Shown: piece by piece, positions 43,880 through 51,673 of the stretch | Numbering within the stretch: the first letter of the stretch is position 1 | Layout: the number at the start of each line of letters is the position of its first letter | Assembly (NCBI RefSeq): GCF_004151455.1 | Contig: NZ_PRLK01000002.1 | Coordinates: forward strand, 21,051 to 85,050 | Origin: Candidatus Nanogingivalis gingivitcus | GTDB lineage: Bacteria; Patescibacteriota; Saccharimonadia; Saccharimonadales; Saccharimonadaceae | Length of the DNA: 64,000 nt | Direction of reading: 5' to 3' | The notes under the pieces: model-generated | Told to the model about the DNA's origin: nothing | What the model saw: only the letters and a program-made list of their open reading frames with translations | The model's database searches: none | Position numbers and translations under genes: made by a program

Positions 43880-45205
43880 ATGGCAAAAAAAATAAGGTTT
43901 GAAACAGTAGAATTTAGCAAAATAACCCCCGGAGGTCAAGCAATAGGAGAATTAGAAGATGGTAAAAAATGTTTTGCCTGGGGAGTATTACCGGGCGAAA
44001 AAGCTATTATTCAAATAACTAAAAATAAAAGTACTTTTTGCGAGGGGTATGCCGTAGAAATTTTAAAAGAATCTCCCCATCGCATTCAGCCAGTAGATAG
44101 CGACAGCTACCTTTCTACCAGCCCTTGGCAAATTCTTAATTTTACTTTTGAACAAAAAACTAAAGAAGAATTAATTTTAGAAAGTTTCCGTCAAGAAAAA
44201 ATAGCTCTAGAGCAACAGCCATTTTATTCTGGCAGTGAAATTTTCAACTACCGTAATAAAGTAGAATTTTCTTTTTGGTATGAAAAAAACGAAAATAGTG
44301 AAGAAGAAGGGCAACTAAATTTAGCTTTCTTTAGAAGAGGTGGTCGAGGTAAAGTGCCAGTAAAAGGAACTAGCCTTGCTAAAAAAGAAATCAACCAAGC
44401 TGGCCAAAAAGTACTAAAAATATTACAGAATAGAAAAACCTTTGCTAAAGACTTAAAAACACTTCTAATTCGCTCCAACCAAAAAGGGGATATAACAGCT
44501 CAACTTTATGTTAAAGACGCTAATTTTAAGCTTTTATATGGCGAAGAAATTAATAGCTTAGGTAATAACTTTAAATGTTTTGAAATAATTTATTCTAACC
44601 CTAAGTCACCAGCTAGTGTTATAACCGAGAGGTTACAAACTATAGGTGAGCGTAACTTAAGTGATGAAATACTGGGCATTAATTTTAATTACGCTACAGA
44701 AGGGTTTTTCCAAATTAACCTGCCAGTATATCAAAAAGCTCTGGAAGATATGAGCAAATTTATTGATAAAGACAAAGAAACAGTAGATTTATACTCTGGC
44801 GTTGGCTCAATTGGTTTAACTATTGGTAAAGGCAATTTAAAACTTATAGAAATAAATCCTTTTGCCGTGGAAGAGATGAAAAATAATATAGCTAGGCTTA
44901 ATATAGCTAATGCTGAAGCTATTTTATCCCCAAGCGAAAAAGCTTTAGAATATATTAGCAATAAGGCTAATTTAATAGTTGACCCACCAAGGGCAGGAAT
45001 GGATAAGAAAGTCTGTGAAAAAATATTAGAAGTTGAGCCAGAGAAAATTATTTACCTTAGCTGTAATGTTTCTACTCAAGCAAGAGATGTAGCCATTTTA
45101 AGCCAAAAATATGATATTATATACTCAAAGGGCTATAACTTCTTCCCAAGGACGCCTCATATAGAAAATTTAGTTATTTTAAAATTGAAAAAGGAATATA
45201 GATAA
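43880..45205 (+). CDS. TrmA/RlmD-family RNA m5U methyltransferase
   Basis: 441 residues. An N-terminal TRAM domain (FSKITPGGQAIGELEDGKK...) precedes a Rossmann methyltransferase with DLYSGVGSIGL, LIVDPPRAGMD and the catalytic-cysteine motif YLSCNVSTQARDV. Members methylate U747 or U1939 of 23S rRNA (RlmC/RlmD) or U54 of tRNA (TrmA). The Fe-S cysteine set of RlmD is not apparent in the N-terminal part. It starts one base after the Erm-like gene, so two RNA methyltransferases are made together. Confidence 0.9.
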   Translation: MAKKIRFETVEFSKITPGGQAIGELEDGKKCFAWGVLPGEKAIIQITKNKSTFCEGYAVEILKESPHRIQPVDSDSYLSTSPWQILNFTFEQKTKEELILESFRQEKIALEQQPFYSGSEIFNYRNKVEFSFWYEKNENSEEEGQLNLAFFRRGGRGKVPVKGTSLAKKEINQAGQKVLKILQNRKTFAKDLKTLLIRSNQKGDITAQLYVKDANFKLLYGEEINSLGNNFKCFEIIYSNPKSPASVITERLQTIGERNLSDEILGINFNYATEGFFQINLPVYQKALEDMSKFIDKDKETVDLYSGVGSIGLTIGKGNLKLIEINPFAVEEMKNNIARLNIANAEAILSPSEKALEYISNKANLIVDPPRAGMDKKVCEKILEVEPEKIIYLSCNVSTQARDVAILSQKYDIIYSKGYNFFPRTPHIENLVILKLKKEYR

Positions 45206-45208
45206 AAA

Positions 45209-45421
45209 ATGAAAAACCGTAATTTAAATGCTTTCATTATTGCGCTTATTATTGTATTTTCAACTATTTTAATTGTAATAATAGCAGTAGTGATAAATGA
45301 AAAATCTAGCAGTAATAATAAACATACTCCAGCAAAACCTCGCTATCACCGAAATTATTATAATGATAATAGCAATAAAGATGATGACGCTGTATTTGAC
45401 TTCGACCAATATGGCATTTAA
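45209..45421 (+). CDS. Small single-pass membrane protein (70 residues)
   Basis: An N-terminal basic segment, one TM helix (about residues 8-27) and a polar, Asn/Asp/Lys-rich tail. Family unknown. It starts three bases after the RlmD-like gene stop with AAGGAA inside that gene, so it is the last gene of the exporter/methyltransferase operon. The helix could be an uncleaved signal anchor placing the tail outside the cell. Confidence 0.65.
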   Translation: MKNRNLNAFIIALIIVFSTILIVIIAVVINEKSSSNNKHTPAKPRYHRNYYNDNSNKDDDAVFDFDQYGI

Positions 45422-45445
45422 AAATAGAGCGGTTATTAATTTTAT

Positions 45446-45473
45446 AAAATAGGCTTTAAGCCTATTTTATTTT
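45446..45473 (+). terminator. Terminator of the exporter/methyltransferase operon
   Basis: AAAATAGGCT and AGCCTATTTT flank a TTA loop, then T run. Confidence 0.9.
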
Positions 45474-45501
45474 TAAGCCTAAAAGTAAAATTCTTGGCAA
45501 T

Positions 45502-45534
45502 AAAAAATAACTCAAGTATTATGAGTTATTTTTT
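45502..45534. terminator. Bidirectional terminator, serving the pilin gene
   Basis: AAAAAATAACTCA pairs over 13 bases with TGAGTTATTTTTT. Confidence 0.9.
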
Positions 45535-45552
45535 ATTAGTTATTACTATTTA

Positions 45553-46011
45553 CTAGGCTTGTAGACAGTAAGCTATATTTTGTCCTTCTAGACCTGCACG
45601 AAGTACTGGACCATTTCCTGCCTGTGCTACGCCATTGTCTCCACAGTTAGCATGTTGGTAATATAGAATTGTACCAGCTTTAACTGCTTGCTCATTATTA
45701 GTTGAAAGCTGAACAGTATATTGTTCATTAGTTGATGGATCCAAGAAAGTACTATTTCCTTGTTTTACATAGTTAGTAATTACGGTCTGTAAATCAGCGT
45801 TATTTGCTGGTAATTTACCACGGTTAGCACTCTTATAATCATTGATAGCTGCTTGTAGACGGCTGATATCGTTTTTACGTTGTGTATCACGCTGGCTTCG
45901 TTGTAGCGCTGGTAAAGCTAAGAACACCATTAAGAAGATAAGTCCGGCAATAGCAAGCACAAGGACAACTTCAATAATTGTGAATCCTTTTTTAGTAGTT
46001 GTTTGGTTCAT
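45553..46011 (-). CDS. Type IV pilin-like protein 1
   Basis: 152 residues from the ATG at 46011. A short basic leader ends in TKKG, then FTIIEVVLVLAIAGLIFLM: a class III signal cleaved after Gly9 by prepilin peptidase, with the mature Glu5 in place. The hydrophobic helix also makes the pilus core. The globular part has two cysteines (ANCGDNG and AYCLQA), probably a C-terminal disulfide loop. Its N-terminal ~55 residues are almost identical to the pilin at 50987. AAGGTGG lies eleven bases before the ATG. In Saccharibacteria pili serve host contact and twitching. Confidence 0.93.
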   Translation of the reverse strand: MNQTTTKKGFTIIEVVLVLAIAGLIFLMVFLALPALQRSQRDTQRKNDISRLQAAINDYKSANRGKLPANNADLQTVITNYVKQGNSTFLDPSTNEQYTVQLSTNNEQAVKAGTILYYQHANCGDNGVAQAGNGPVLRAGLEGQNIAYCLQA

Positions 46012-46093
46012 ATGAATTATTTCCACCTTTCTTATGAACAATAAATTATTTTTATATTTAGTATTTTTATTTACGGTTTGTCCGTATGACTAT

Positions 46094-46123
46094 ATTAAAG
46101 CATAAGGAATATTAAAAAGTCAA
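46094..46123 (-). promoter_or_regulatory. Promoter of pilin gene 1
   Basis: Minus strand TTGACT (46118-46123), 18-base spacer ending TATGC, TTTAAT (46094-46099). The ~75-nt leader holds the hairpin TACGG-ACAAA-CCGTA. Confidence 0.65.
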
Positions 46124-46140
46124 TAGAATTTTTAATAAAA

Positions 46141-46168
46141 TAAATAACCCTTTATTTAAAGGGTTATT
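46141..46168 (-). terminator. Hairpin terminator of the 162-residue gene
   Basis: AAATAACCCTTTA pairs with TAAAGGGTTATTT, overlapping the stop codon; on the minus strand a T-rich stretch follows. Confidence 0.75.
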
Positions 46169-46652
46169 TAGCAATAATTTTTTTATAAGAAAGACGAAAA
46201 GCCGTTCGCCAAGAGCCAATAGAATCAGAATTAAAGCAACGAACTTCACCATTTTTTACTTCAGCAATCTCCACTAAGGCAGGGTTATAAGTTACTCTTG
46301 TTTTATAGTAACGTAGCTCCTCATCTTGTACATGTTCACGCCCTGGGAAAATTTGTAAAAACTGTTCCCTAGCGTGGTCAACAAAATAATCCTTATAGCC
46401 ATTTGGCGGGAAGAAATAAGCAGGTTTTAAATTCATTTTATTTAACAAATACTGCATATCGCCTAATGTCATACGAGCCTCAGAAGATAAGAAAGCATAT
46501 AACTTTTTTTTCTTAGTGCGAAAAATTACTGCCTCAGCCGAATAGCTAATAGGAAGATCACGAGAAACAACTTCGTCAATACCAAAATTAACACCAAAAT
46601 GTTTTTGTATAAATTCCTCTAAATTTTTATCAGAATACTGCGAGCCCTTCAT
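46164..46652 (-). CDS. Conserved-type hypothetical protein (162 residues)
   Basis: Starts MKGSQYSDKNLEEF. Soluble alpha/beta, with no signal peptide. The order ISYSAEAVIFRTKKKKLYAF and LGDMQYLLNKMNL, PAYFFPPNGYKDYF recalls proteins of the YbaK/aminoacyl-tRNA deacylase type, but I cannot confirm this. The ATG at 46652 is chosen because the minus-strand GTGCTAAAAT ends seven bases before it and no Shine-Dalgarno is present; a frame extension upstream overlaps the promoter. It is divergent from uvrD, whose start also looks leaderless. Confidence 0.7.
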   Translation of the reverse strand: MKGSQYSDKNLEEFIQKHFGVNFGIDEVVSRDLPISYSAEAVIFRTKKKKLYAFLSSEARMTLGDMQYLLNKMNLKPAYFFPPNGYKDYFVDHAREQFLQIFPGREHVQDEELRYYKTRVTYNPALVEIAEVKNGEVRCFNSDSIGSWRTAFRLSYKKIIAK

Positions 46653-46659
46653 ATTGATT

Positions 46660-46665
46660 ATTTTA
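46660..46665 (-). promoter_or_regulatory. -10 of the 162-residue gene (leaderless)
   Basis: Minus strand GTGCTAAAAT, seven bases before the ATG. Confidence 0.6.
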
Positions 46666-46708
46666 GCACAGAGGCACCATTTTATAAAATGGTTATACAT
46701 AAATATGT

Positions 46709-46714
46709 TACAAT
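46709..46714 (+). promoter_or_regulatory. Extended -10 of uvrD/pcrA (leaderless)
   Basis: TATGTTACAAT, nine bases before the ATG, no Shine-Dalgarno. Confidence 0.6.
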
Positions 46715-46723
46715 TAATATTAT

Positions 46724-48877
46724 ATGAATATTTTGGGTGAACTTAATAAAAAACAAGCTGAAGCAGTTAAAACTTTAACTGGCCCAATATTAATACTTGC
46801 TGGGGCGGGTAGTGGTAAAACTAAAACCCTAACGCACCGTATAGCTAATATTATAGAGAACGGTACGGCTAGCGAAGAAATATTAGCCCTAACTTTTACC
46901 AATAAAGCCGCTAAAGAAATGAGAGAGCGTTTAGCTAATATGCTAGAGCGAAACGCTAACGACCGTTTTTTTATGCCTTATATGGGTACTTTTCATGGCA
47001 TTTGCGTAAAAATACTAAGGCTAAAAGGCGAAGTTATAGGTATTAGCCCTAATTTTGTTATATATGATGAAAGTGATAAAGCAAGCTTAATAAAAAAAAT
47101 AGCAAAAGAATTAAAATTAGACCCTAAAAAAGTACAACCAAAAATAGTTATTTCAGCTATTTCTAATGCTAAAAATAATATGATTAACCCTGAAGATTAT
47201 AGGCTATCAGCTAATTGGGGTATTCAGCAAGATATAGCCGAAATTTACGCGCGTTATGAAATAGAAAAGACTAAAGCTAACGCCCTAGATTTTGATGACT
47301 TAATTTTAAAAGTAGTAGAACTACTAAAAAGCCAACCTGAAGTTAGAGAATTTTGGCAAAATAAATTTAAACATATTTTAATTGACGAGTACCAAGATAC
47401 AAACAGAGCACAATATTCAATTATTAAAATGCTAGTAAATAGTGAGCAAAATATTTGTGTGGTAGGAGATGACTGGCAAAGTATTTACTCTTGGCGTGGG
47501 GCTGATTACCAAATAATATTAAACTTTGAACGAGATTTTCCTAACGCTAAAATAATAAAATTAGAGCAAAATTACCGTTCAACAGAAAATATTTTAACAG
47601 CTGCTCATAAGGTTATCACTAAAAATAAAAGCCGAAGCGAAAAAGAATTATTTACTAAATTAGGTAAAGGCGAACCTGTTAAACTACAAAGCGCTAATGA
47701 TGAAGACGAAGAAGCCTCTAAAATTGCTGGGCAAATTTTTAGCCTAAAAACTGTAGGGCTTCGTAATTATAGTGATTTTGCTATTCTTTATAGAACAAAC
47801 GCACAAAGCCGAACTCTAGAAACAGCTATGAGGCATTACCAAATACCTTATAAAATATTTGGTGGCACAAGGTTTTATGACCGTAAAGAAGTAAAAGATA
47901 TTATTGCCTATTTAAGGGTTGTCTATAACCCTTTAGATAGGGTAGCATTTGAAAGAATAGCTAACGTACCAGCTAGGAGCCTTGGAAAAGTAAGTTTAGA
48001 TAAATTTATGAACTGGCAAAGCAGTAACAGTATGGATATAATTTCATCTTTAATTATGGCTACTGAACTTACTACGCTATCGCCAAGAGCTAGAGCCTCC
48101 TTAGTAAGTTTAGGGGAATTATTTAGAGAATGCCAATTAATGCTAGAAAATAATAGTATTCCTAGTAAAATAATTGAATATATTTTAGATAAAACTAATT
48201 ATTTATACAGCGAAAACTTAACAGAAGATGAGCAAAAAGATCGTGAAGAAAATATTAGTGGTTTAGTTACTGACGCTAAAGCTTACGCTGATTTATCAGA
48301 CTTTTTAGAAAATGCTGCCCTTATGAGTAGTAGTGATAGCAACAGTAATGACGAAGTAGTACTTATGACGCTTCATTCAGCTAAAGGCTTAGAATTCCCT
48401 GTTGTATTTTTAGCTGGCATGGAAGAGGGGCTATTCCCTCACTCTAGAGTGTATGATGGAGGAAAAGAAGAATTAGAAGAAGAAAGGCGACTTTGCTATG
48501 TTGGTATGACAAGAGCTAGAGAAGAACTGATATTAAGTTATGCTAAAAGTAGGGCAATATTTGGCCAACGAAGTTATAATAACCCTAGCCGTTTTATAGC
48601 TGAAACAGAAATAAGCAATAGGACTGAAAATAATAGTCACAACCAAGACTATAACTATAACTATGAATATGATGACATAAACCAAGAAACTTATTTTGAT
48701 GAATTTGTAGATGAATATGAACAAAACACCTTAAATATTGGTGATAAGGTACGCTCTAAAATTTTTGGCAACGGTAAGGTAGTAGATATAGATGGTATGG
48801 CAGTGGAGATTTTATTTACTGACGGTAAAACAAAAAAATTAAATATGGAATTTGCACGGCTAGAAAAGTTAAATTAA
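46724..48877 (+). CDS. UvrD/PcrA-type ATP-dependent DNA helicase
   Basis: 717 residues, the length of UvrD/PcrA. All SF1A motifs are present: Walker A LAGAGSGKTKTLTHR (near residue 26), [38 protein letters not shown] and VGMTRARE. A C-terminal Tudor-like segment (IGDKVRSKIFGNGKVVDIDG) matches the PcrA/UvrD RNA-polymerase-binding tail. It unwinds DNA in excision repair and transcription-coupled repair. It is separate from the nuclease-fused helicase at 9345. Confidence 0.96.
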   Translation: MNILGELNKKQAEAVKTLTGPILILAGAGSGKTKTLTHRIANIIENGTASEEILALTFTNKAAKEMRERLANMLERNANDRFFMPYMGTFHGICVKILRLKGEVIGISPNFVIYDESDKASLIKKIAKELKLDPKKVQPKIVISAISNAKNNMINPEDYRLSANWGIQQDIAEIYARYEIEKTKANALDFDDLILKVVELLKSQPEVREFWQNKFKHILIDEYQDTNRAQYSIIKMLVNSEQNICVVGDDWQSIYSWRGADYQIILNFERDFPNAKIIKLEQNYRSTENILTAAHKVITKNKSRSEKELFTKLGKGEPVKLQSANDEDEEASKIAGQIFSLKTVGLRNYSDFAILYRTNAQSRTLETAMRHYQIPYKIFGGTRFYDRKEVKDIIAYLRVVYNPLDRVAFERIANVPARSLGKVSLDKFMNWQSSNSMDIISSLIMATELTTLSPRARASLVSLGELFRECQLMLENNSIPSKIIEYILDKTNYLYSENLTEDEQKDREENISGLVTDAKAYADLSDFLENAALMSSSDSNSNDEVVLMTLHSAKGLEFPVVFLAGMEEGLFPHSRVYDGGKEELEEERRLCYVGMTRAREELILSYAKSRAIFGQRSYNNPSRFIAETEISNRTENNSHNQDYNYNYEYDDINQETYFDEFVDEYEQNTLNIGDKVRSKIFGNGKVVDIDGMAVEILFTDGKTKKLNMEFARLEKLN

Positions 48878-48915
48878 ACTTTATTTATAAAATTTTGTTT
48901 TTTAATAAATTTTGT

Positions 48916-48921
48916 TATAAT
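48916..48921 (+). promoter_or_regulatory. Extended -10 of the RpfB-like gene
   Basis: TTTGTTATAAT; ten bases to the ATG at 48932, no Shine-Dalgarno. Confidence 0.6.
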
Positions 48922-48931
48922 AGTAAGAACA

Positions 48932-50134
48932 ATGTGGAGTAAAAAAGTTTTACAACCTATTTATTTTTATCGTAAAAGAATAACTATAGTAGCCTTTATA
49001 ACTATTCTGTCTTTACTTTTTTTAAATTTAATTACACCAACAAAAATTAATTCAGCAGTTGCTAGTGGTAATGGCGACAAGCTTTTAACTATTTTTGAAG
49101 ATGGCAAACGCTTTTCTTTTAAAACTAGTGCTAAAACAGTGCGTGAAGCTTTAGCTGAACAAAAAATATCTTTAGAAGAACATGACCATATTGAACCATC
49201 TTTAAATGACGAACTAGATGGTGTTGAATACAATATTAATATTTATAGAGCAATGCCTGTAATTATTAAAGATAATAATTATAAAGTAAAAGTATTATCA
49301 AGCTCCAAAGTTGCCTCTAAAATAGTTAGCGATGCAGGAATAAAATTATATGATGAAGATAAGGTAGAGCTTATACCTTCAACTAATCCAGCAGAAGATG
49401 GTACTTCAACAGTTTTAAATATTACAAGGGCTAAGCTTGTAAAAGTAGATCTTTACGGCAAGGAAACTGAATTTAGAACAAGAGCCGCAACTGTTGCCGA
49501 TTTTTTGAAAGAAAAAAATATTAAATTAGAAGAGCAAGACGGTATTTCAGTAGAAAAAACTGAAAAAATTAGCAATGGTCAACATTTTAGAATTTGGCGT
49601 AATGGAAAACAAACCATTACTAATGAAGAAGATGTTGATTTTGAAGTAGAAAAAATTAAAGATAGCGAAAAAGAAGCTGGCTATAAACAGGTTAAAGAAG
49701 CTGGCGAGAAAGGTAAGAAAACCGTAACTTATGAAATTGAAATGCAAAACGGTAAAGAAGTTTCACGCAAAAAAATAAATGAATCACAAACAAAAGCACC
49801 TAAAAAACAAATTGAGGTAGTAGGTTTTAAACAAGCAAACTTATCATATACTGGTGGTGGCAATAAAACAGAGTGGCTTAGCGCTTCAAATATTCCACAA
49901 TCCGAATGGGGTTATGCTGACTGGCTAGTAAGTAAAGAATCTGGTTGGAATCCTAACTCAACTAACCGTTCAAGCGGTGCCTGTGGCTTAGCTCAAGCCT
50001 TGCCATGTTCTAAAGTAGGGGCAGATCCTTACAATCCAGTAAATTCATTAAACTGGATGAATAACTACGTTATGCGTCGTTATGGTAGCTGGGCAAATGC
50101 CGTAAACCACAGTAAAACAAAAGGCTGGTATTAG
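48932..50134 (+). CDS. RpfB-like secreted cell-wall hydrolase (DUF348-G5-lytic transglycosylase)
   Basis: 400 residues. A TM/signal anchor (about 16-34) is followed by DUF348 repeats (FKTSAKTVREALAEQKISLE; VKVLSSSKVASKIVSDAGI; FRTRAATVADFLKEKNIKLE), a G5 domain (~245-300, ending QTKAPKKQIEVVG) and a C-terminal lysozyme-like domain. The catalytic Glu is Glu336 in VSKESGWNP, with SSGACGLAQALP and HSKTKGWY. This is the architecture of actinobacterial RpfB and of Firmicute YabE relatives. It should act outside the cell on peptidoglycan, its own or that of an actinobacterial host. rsmA follows three bases after its stop. Confidence 0.92.
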   Translation: MWSKKVLQPIYFYRKRITIVAFITILSLLFLNLITPTKINSAVASGNGDKLLTIFEDGKRFSFKTSAKTVREALAEQKISLEEHDHIEPSLNDELDGVEYNINIYRAMPVIIKDNNYKVKVLSSSKVASKIVSDAGIKLYDEDKVELIPSTNPAEDGTSTVLNITRAKLVKVDLYGKETEFRTRAATVADFLKEKNIKLEEQDGISVEKTEKISNGQHFRIWRNGKQTITNEEDVDFEVEKIKDSEKEAGYKQVKEAGEKGKKTVTYEIEMQNGKEVSRKKINESQTKAPKKQIEVVGFKQANLSYTGGGNKTEWLSASNIPQSEWGYADWLVSKESGWNPNSTNRSSGACGLAQALPCSKVGADPYNPVNSLNWMNNYVMRRYGSWANAVNHSKTKGWY

Positions 50135-50137
50135 TAA

Positions 50138-50944
50138 GTGGCGCTTAAAAATAAAAAAGAGCTTGGCCAAAACTGGCTTAAAGACCGTACAATTCTAGAC
50201 ACTATAGCCGAAAGTGGTGATTTAAATAATAGTGATACTGTTTTAGAAATTGGCCCAGGGCTTGGCACTTTAACAAGTTCACTACTTAAAAGAGCTAAAA
50301 AAGTTATAGCTGTAGAATTTGATAAAAATTTAGCCCAGAACCTCTTACCTCAATTCCCCGGAAAAAACCTAGAAGTTTTTAATGAAGATATTTTACATTT
50401 TAATTTAGAAAAGTTACCAAAAAATTATAAAGTTGTAGCAAATGTTCCCTACTACATAACTTCAAAAATAATTCAAAATTTACTGATGGCAAATAATAAG
50501 CCCTCAAAAATTGTAATTTTAATTCAAAAAGAAGTAGCTGAGAGGATTGTAGCAGAAAAAGGGAATATGAGTGTTCTTGCCGTGTCCGTGCAAGTATTTG
50601 CTAAAGCTAAATTAGGCATTGAAGTGCCAAGAGATTTTTTCACTCCTCCACCAAAAGTGGATTCGCAAGTAGTGGTTTTGGAAACTCGTGAACAAAATCT
50701 GATTGAAATTTTCAATTTGGAAAATAATTGTGAAATTTCTGAAAGGGAATTTTTTCGAATTGTAAAAGCTGGTTTTGCTGCAAAACGCAAAAAAATTGTC
50801 AAAAGCTTGAGTGCTAATCTTGTAATTTCAAAAGAGCAAGCAGCTGAAATTTTAGAAAAATACGAAGTTTCGCCAGATTTGCGAGCACAAGACCTTGAAA
50901 TAGAGGAGTGGCTCAAAATTGCAAAAGTTTTTTATAGTAAATAA
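50138..50944 (+). CDS. rsmA: 16S rRNA dimethyladenosine transferase (KsgA)
   Basis: 268 residues from a GTG start directly behind the RpfB-like gene. KKELGQNWLKDRTILD, SAM motif VLEIGPGLGTLT, catalytic VANVPYYITSKII and FFTPPPKVDSQVV fit RsmA, which dimethylates two adjacent adenines near the 3' end of 16S rRNA. The C-terminal helical domain is present. The rpfB-ksgA order with metG and tatD nearby is as in actinobacteria. Confidence 0.95.
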   Translation: MALKNKKELGQNWLKDRTILDTIAESGDLNNSDTVLEIGPGLGTLTSSLLKRAKKVIAVEFDKNLAQNLLPQFPGKNLEVFNEDILHFNLEKLPKNYKVVANVPYYITSKIIQNLLMANNKPSKIVILIQKEVAERIVAEKGNMSVLAVSVQVFAKAKLGIEVPRDFFTPPPKVDSQVVVLETREQNLIEIFNLENNCEISEREFFRIVKAGFAAKRKKIVKSLSANLVISKEQAAEILEKYEVSPDLRAQDLEIEEWLKIAKVFYSK

Positions 50945-50986
50945 AGCGCTATTGCTTTTTTACGATATTATCGGTACCATTGAACT

Positions 50987-51604
50987 ATGAAAGCAGTAAA
51001 AAGCAACAAAAATCAAAATTCAACAAAAAAGGGCTTTACGATCATTGAAGTTGTTTTAGTATTAGCTGTCGCTGGCCTAATATTTTTAATGATATTTTTA
51101 GCTTTACCGGCACTTCAACGATCGCAAAGAGATACAGAGCGAAAGCAAGATATTGCAATGCTGGTGACAGCCCTGCAGAATTGGAAAGTAGCCAATAGAG
51201 GGAAAGGTTATTCAACTTTAGGTGAGAGTAAAACTACAGAGGTAACGCCAAGTGACGATTTTGGCAAAGAGAATAAACTGACCGTGAGTGTCATAGATAT
51301 AAAAAATAGCCCCCTAAACAATTATATAGGTACTAAAGATGATAACTCAAATAAAAGTGATAGCTCTTCATCATTAAGCCAAAACACACTCTTTGTAGAA
51401 CTATACAAAACTACCGGTTCTCTCATAAGAATACGTTCAGAACACTTTAAAGAAAATAAAGCCGCTGCAATCATGGTTGGTCATGGGTGTGACAACATAG
51501 AAACCCTCAAGGATGGGAAGGTAGTATTAAGAAGCGAAAAGCCTGGAACGGCCGCAGTTATACATTTTTTGGAAACTGGTGGAGCCTATTGTCAGGAAGC
51601 CTAA
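50987..51604 (+). CDS. Type IV pilin-like protein 2
   Basis: 205 residues. The leader ends STKKG followed by FTIIEVVLVLAVAGLIFLM, so cleavage after Gly16 is expected. The N-terminal ~55 residues (through ALPALQRSQRDTERK) match pilin 1 closely, while the globular part differs and is longer, with a Ser/Asp/Asn-rich insertion (~115-125). The two C-terminal cysteines (GHGCDN and AYCQEA) are kept. Paralogous major and minor pilins are likely. It stands between rsmA and metG, breaking the otherwise conserved cluster. A possible -10 TACCAT lies six bases before the ATG. Confidence 0.93.
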   Translation: MKAVKSNKNQNSTKKGFTIIEVVLVLAVAGLIFLMIFLALPALQRSQRDTERKQDIAMLVTALQNWKVANRGKGYSTLGESKTTEVTPSDDFGKENKLTVSVIDIKNSPLNNYIGTKDDNSNKSDSSSSLSQNTLFVELYKTTGSLIRIRSEHFKENKAAAIMVGHGCDNIETLKDGKVVLRSEKPGTAAVIHFLETGGAYCQEA

Positions 51605-51611
51605 AACTTTT

Positions 51612-51642
51612 CAAAAGCCCAAAGTCTTGAGCTTTTGTTTTT
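51612..51642 (+). terminator. Terminator of pilin gene 2
   Basis: CAAAAGC pairs with GCTTTTG, followed by TTTTTATT. Confidence 0.85.
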
Positions 51643-51657
51643 ATTTGATTTTTATAA

Positions 51658-51663
51658 TATAAT
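51658..51663 (+). promoter_or_regulatory. -10 of metG (leaderless)
   Basis: TATAAT ends ten bases before the ATG at 51674; an overlapping TATAAT occupies 51653-51658. Confidence 0.55.
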
Positions 51664-51673
51664 TATAAGCAGT

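Noticed and set aside
46164-46652. Firm assignment to YbaK/aminoacyl-tRNA deacylase
   Set aside because: Only a vague resemblance; the key lysine region could not be matched with confidence.
51635-51673. Longer MetG starting upstream
   Set aside because: The extension overlaps the promoter -10; the homologous N-terminus begins at the ATG at 51674.
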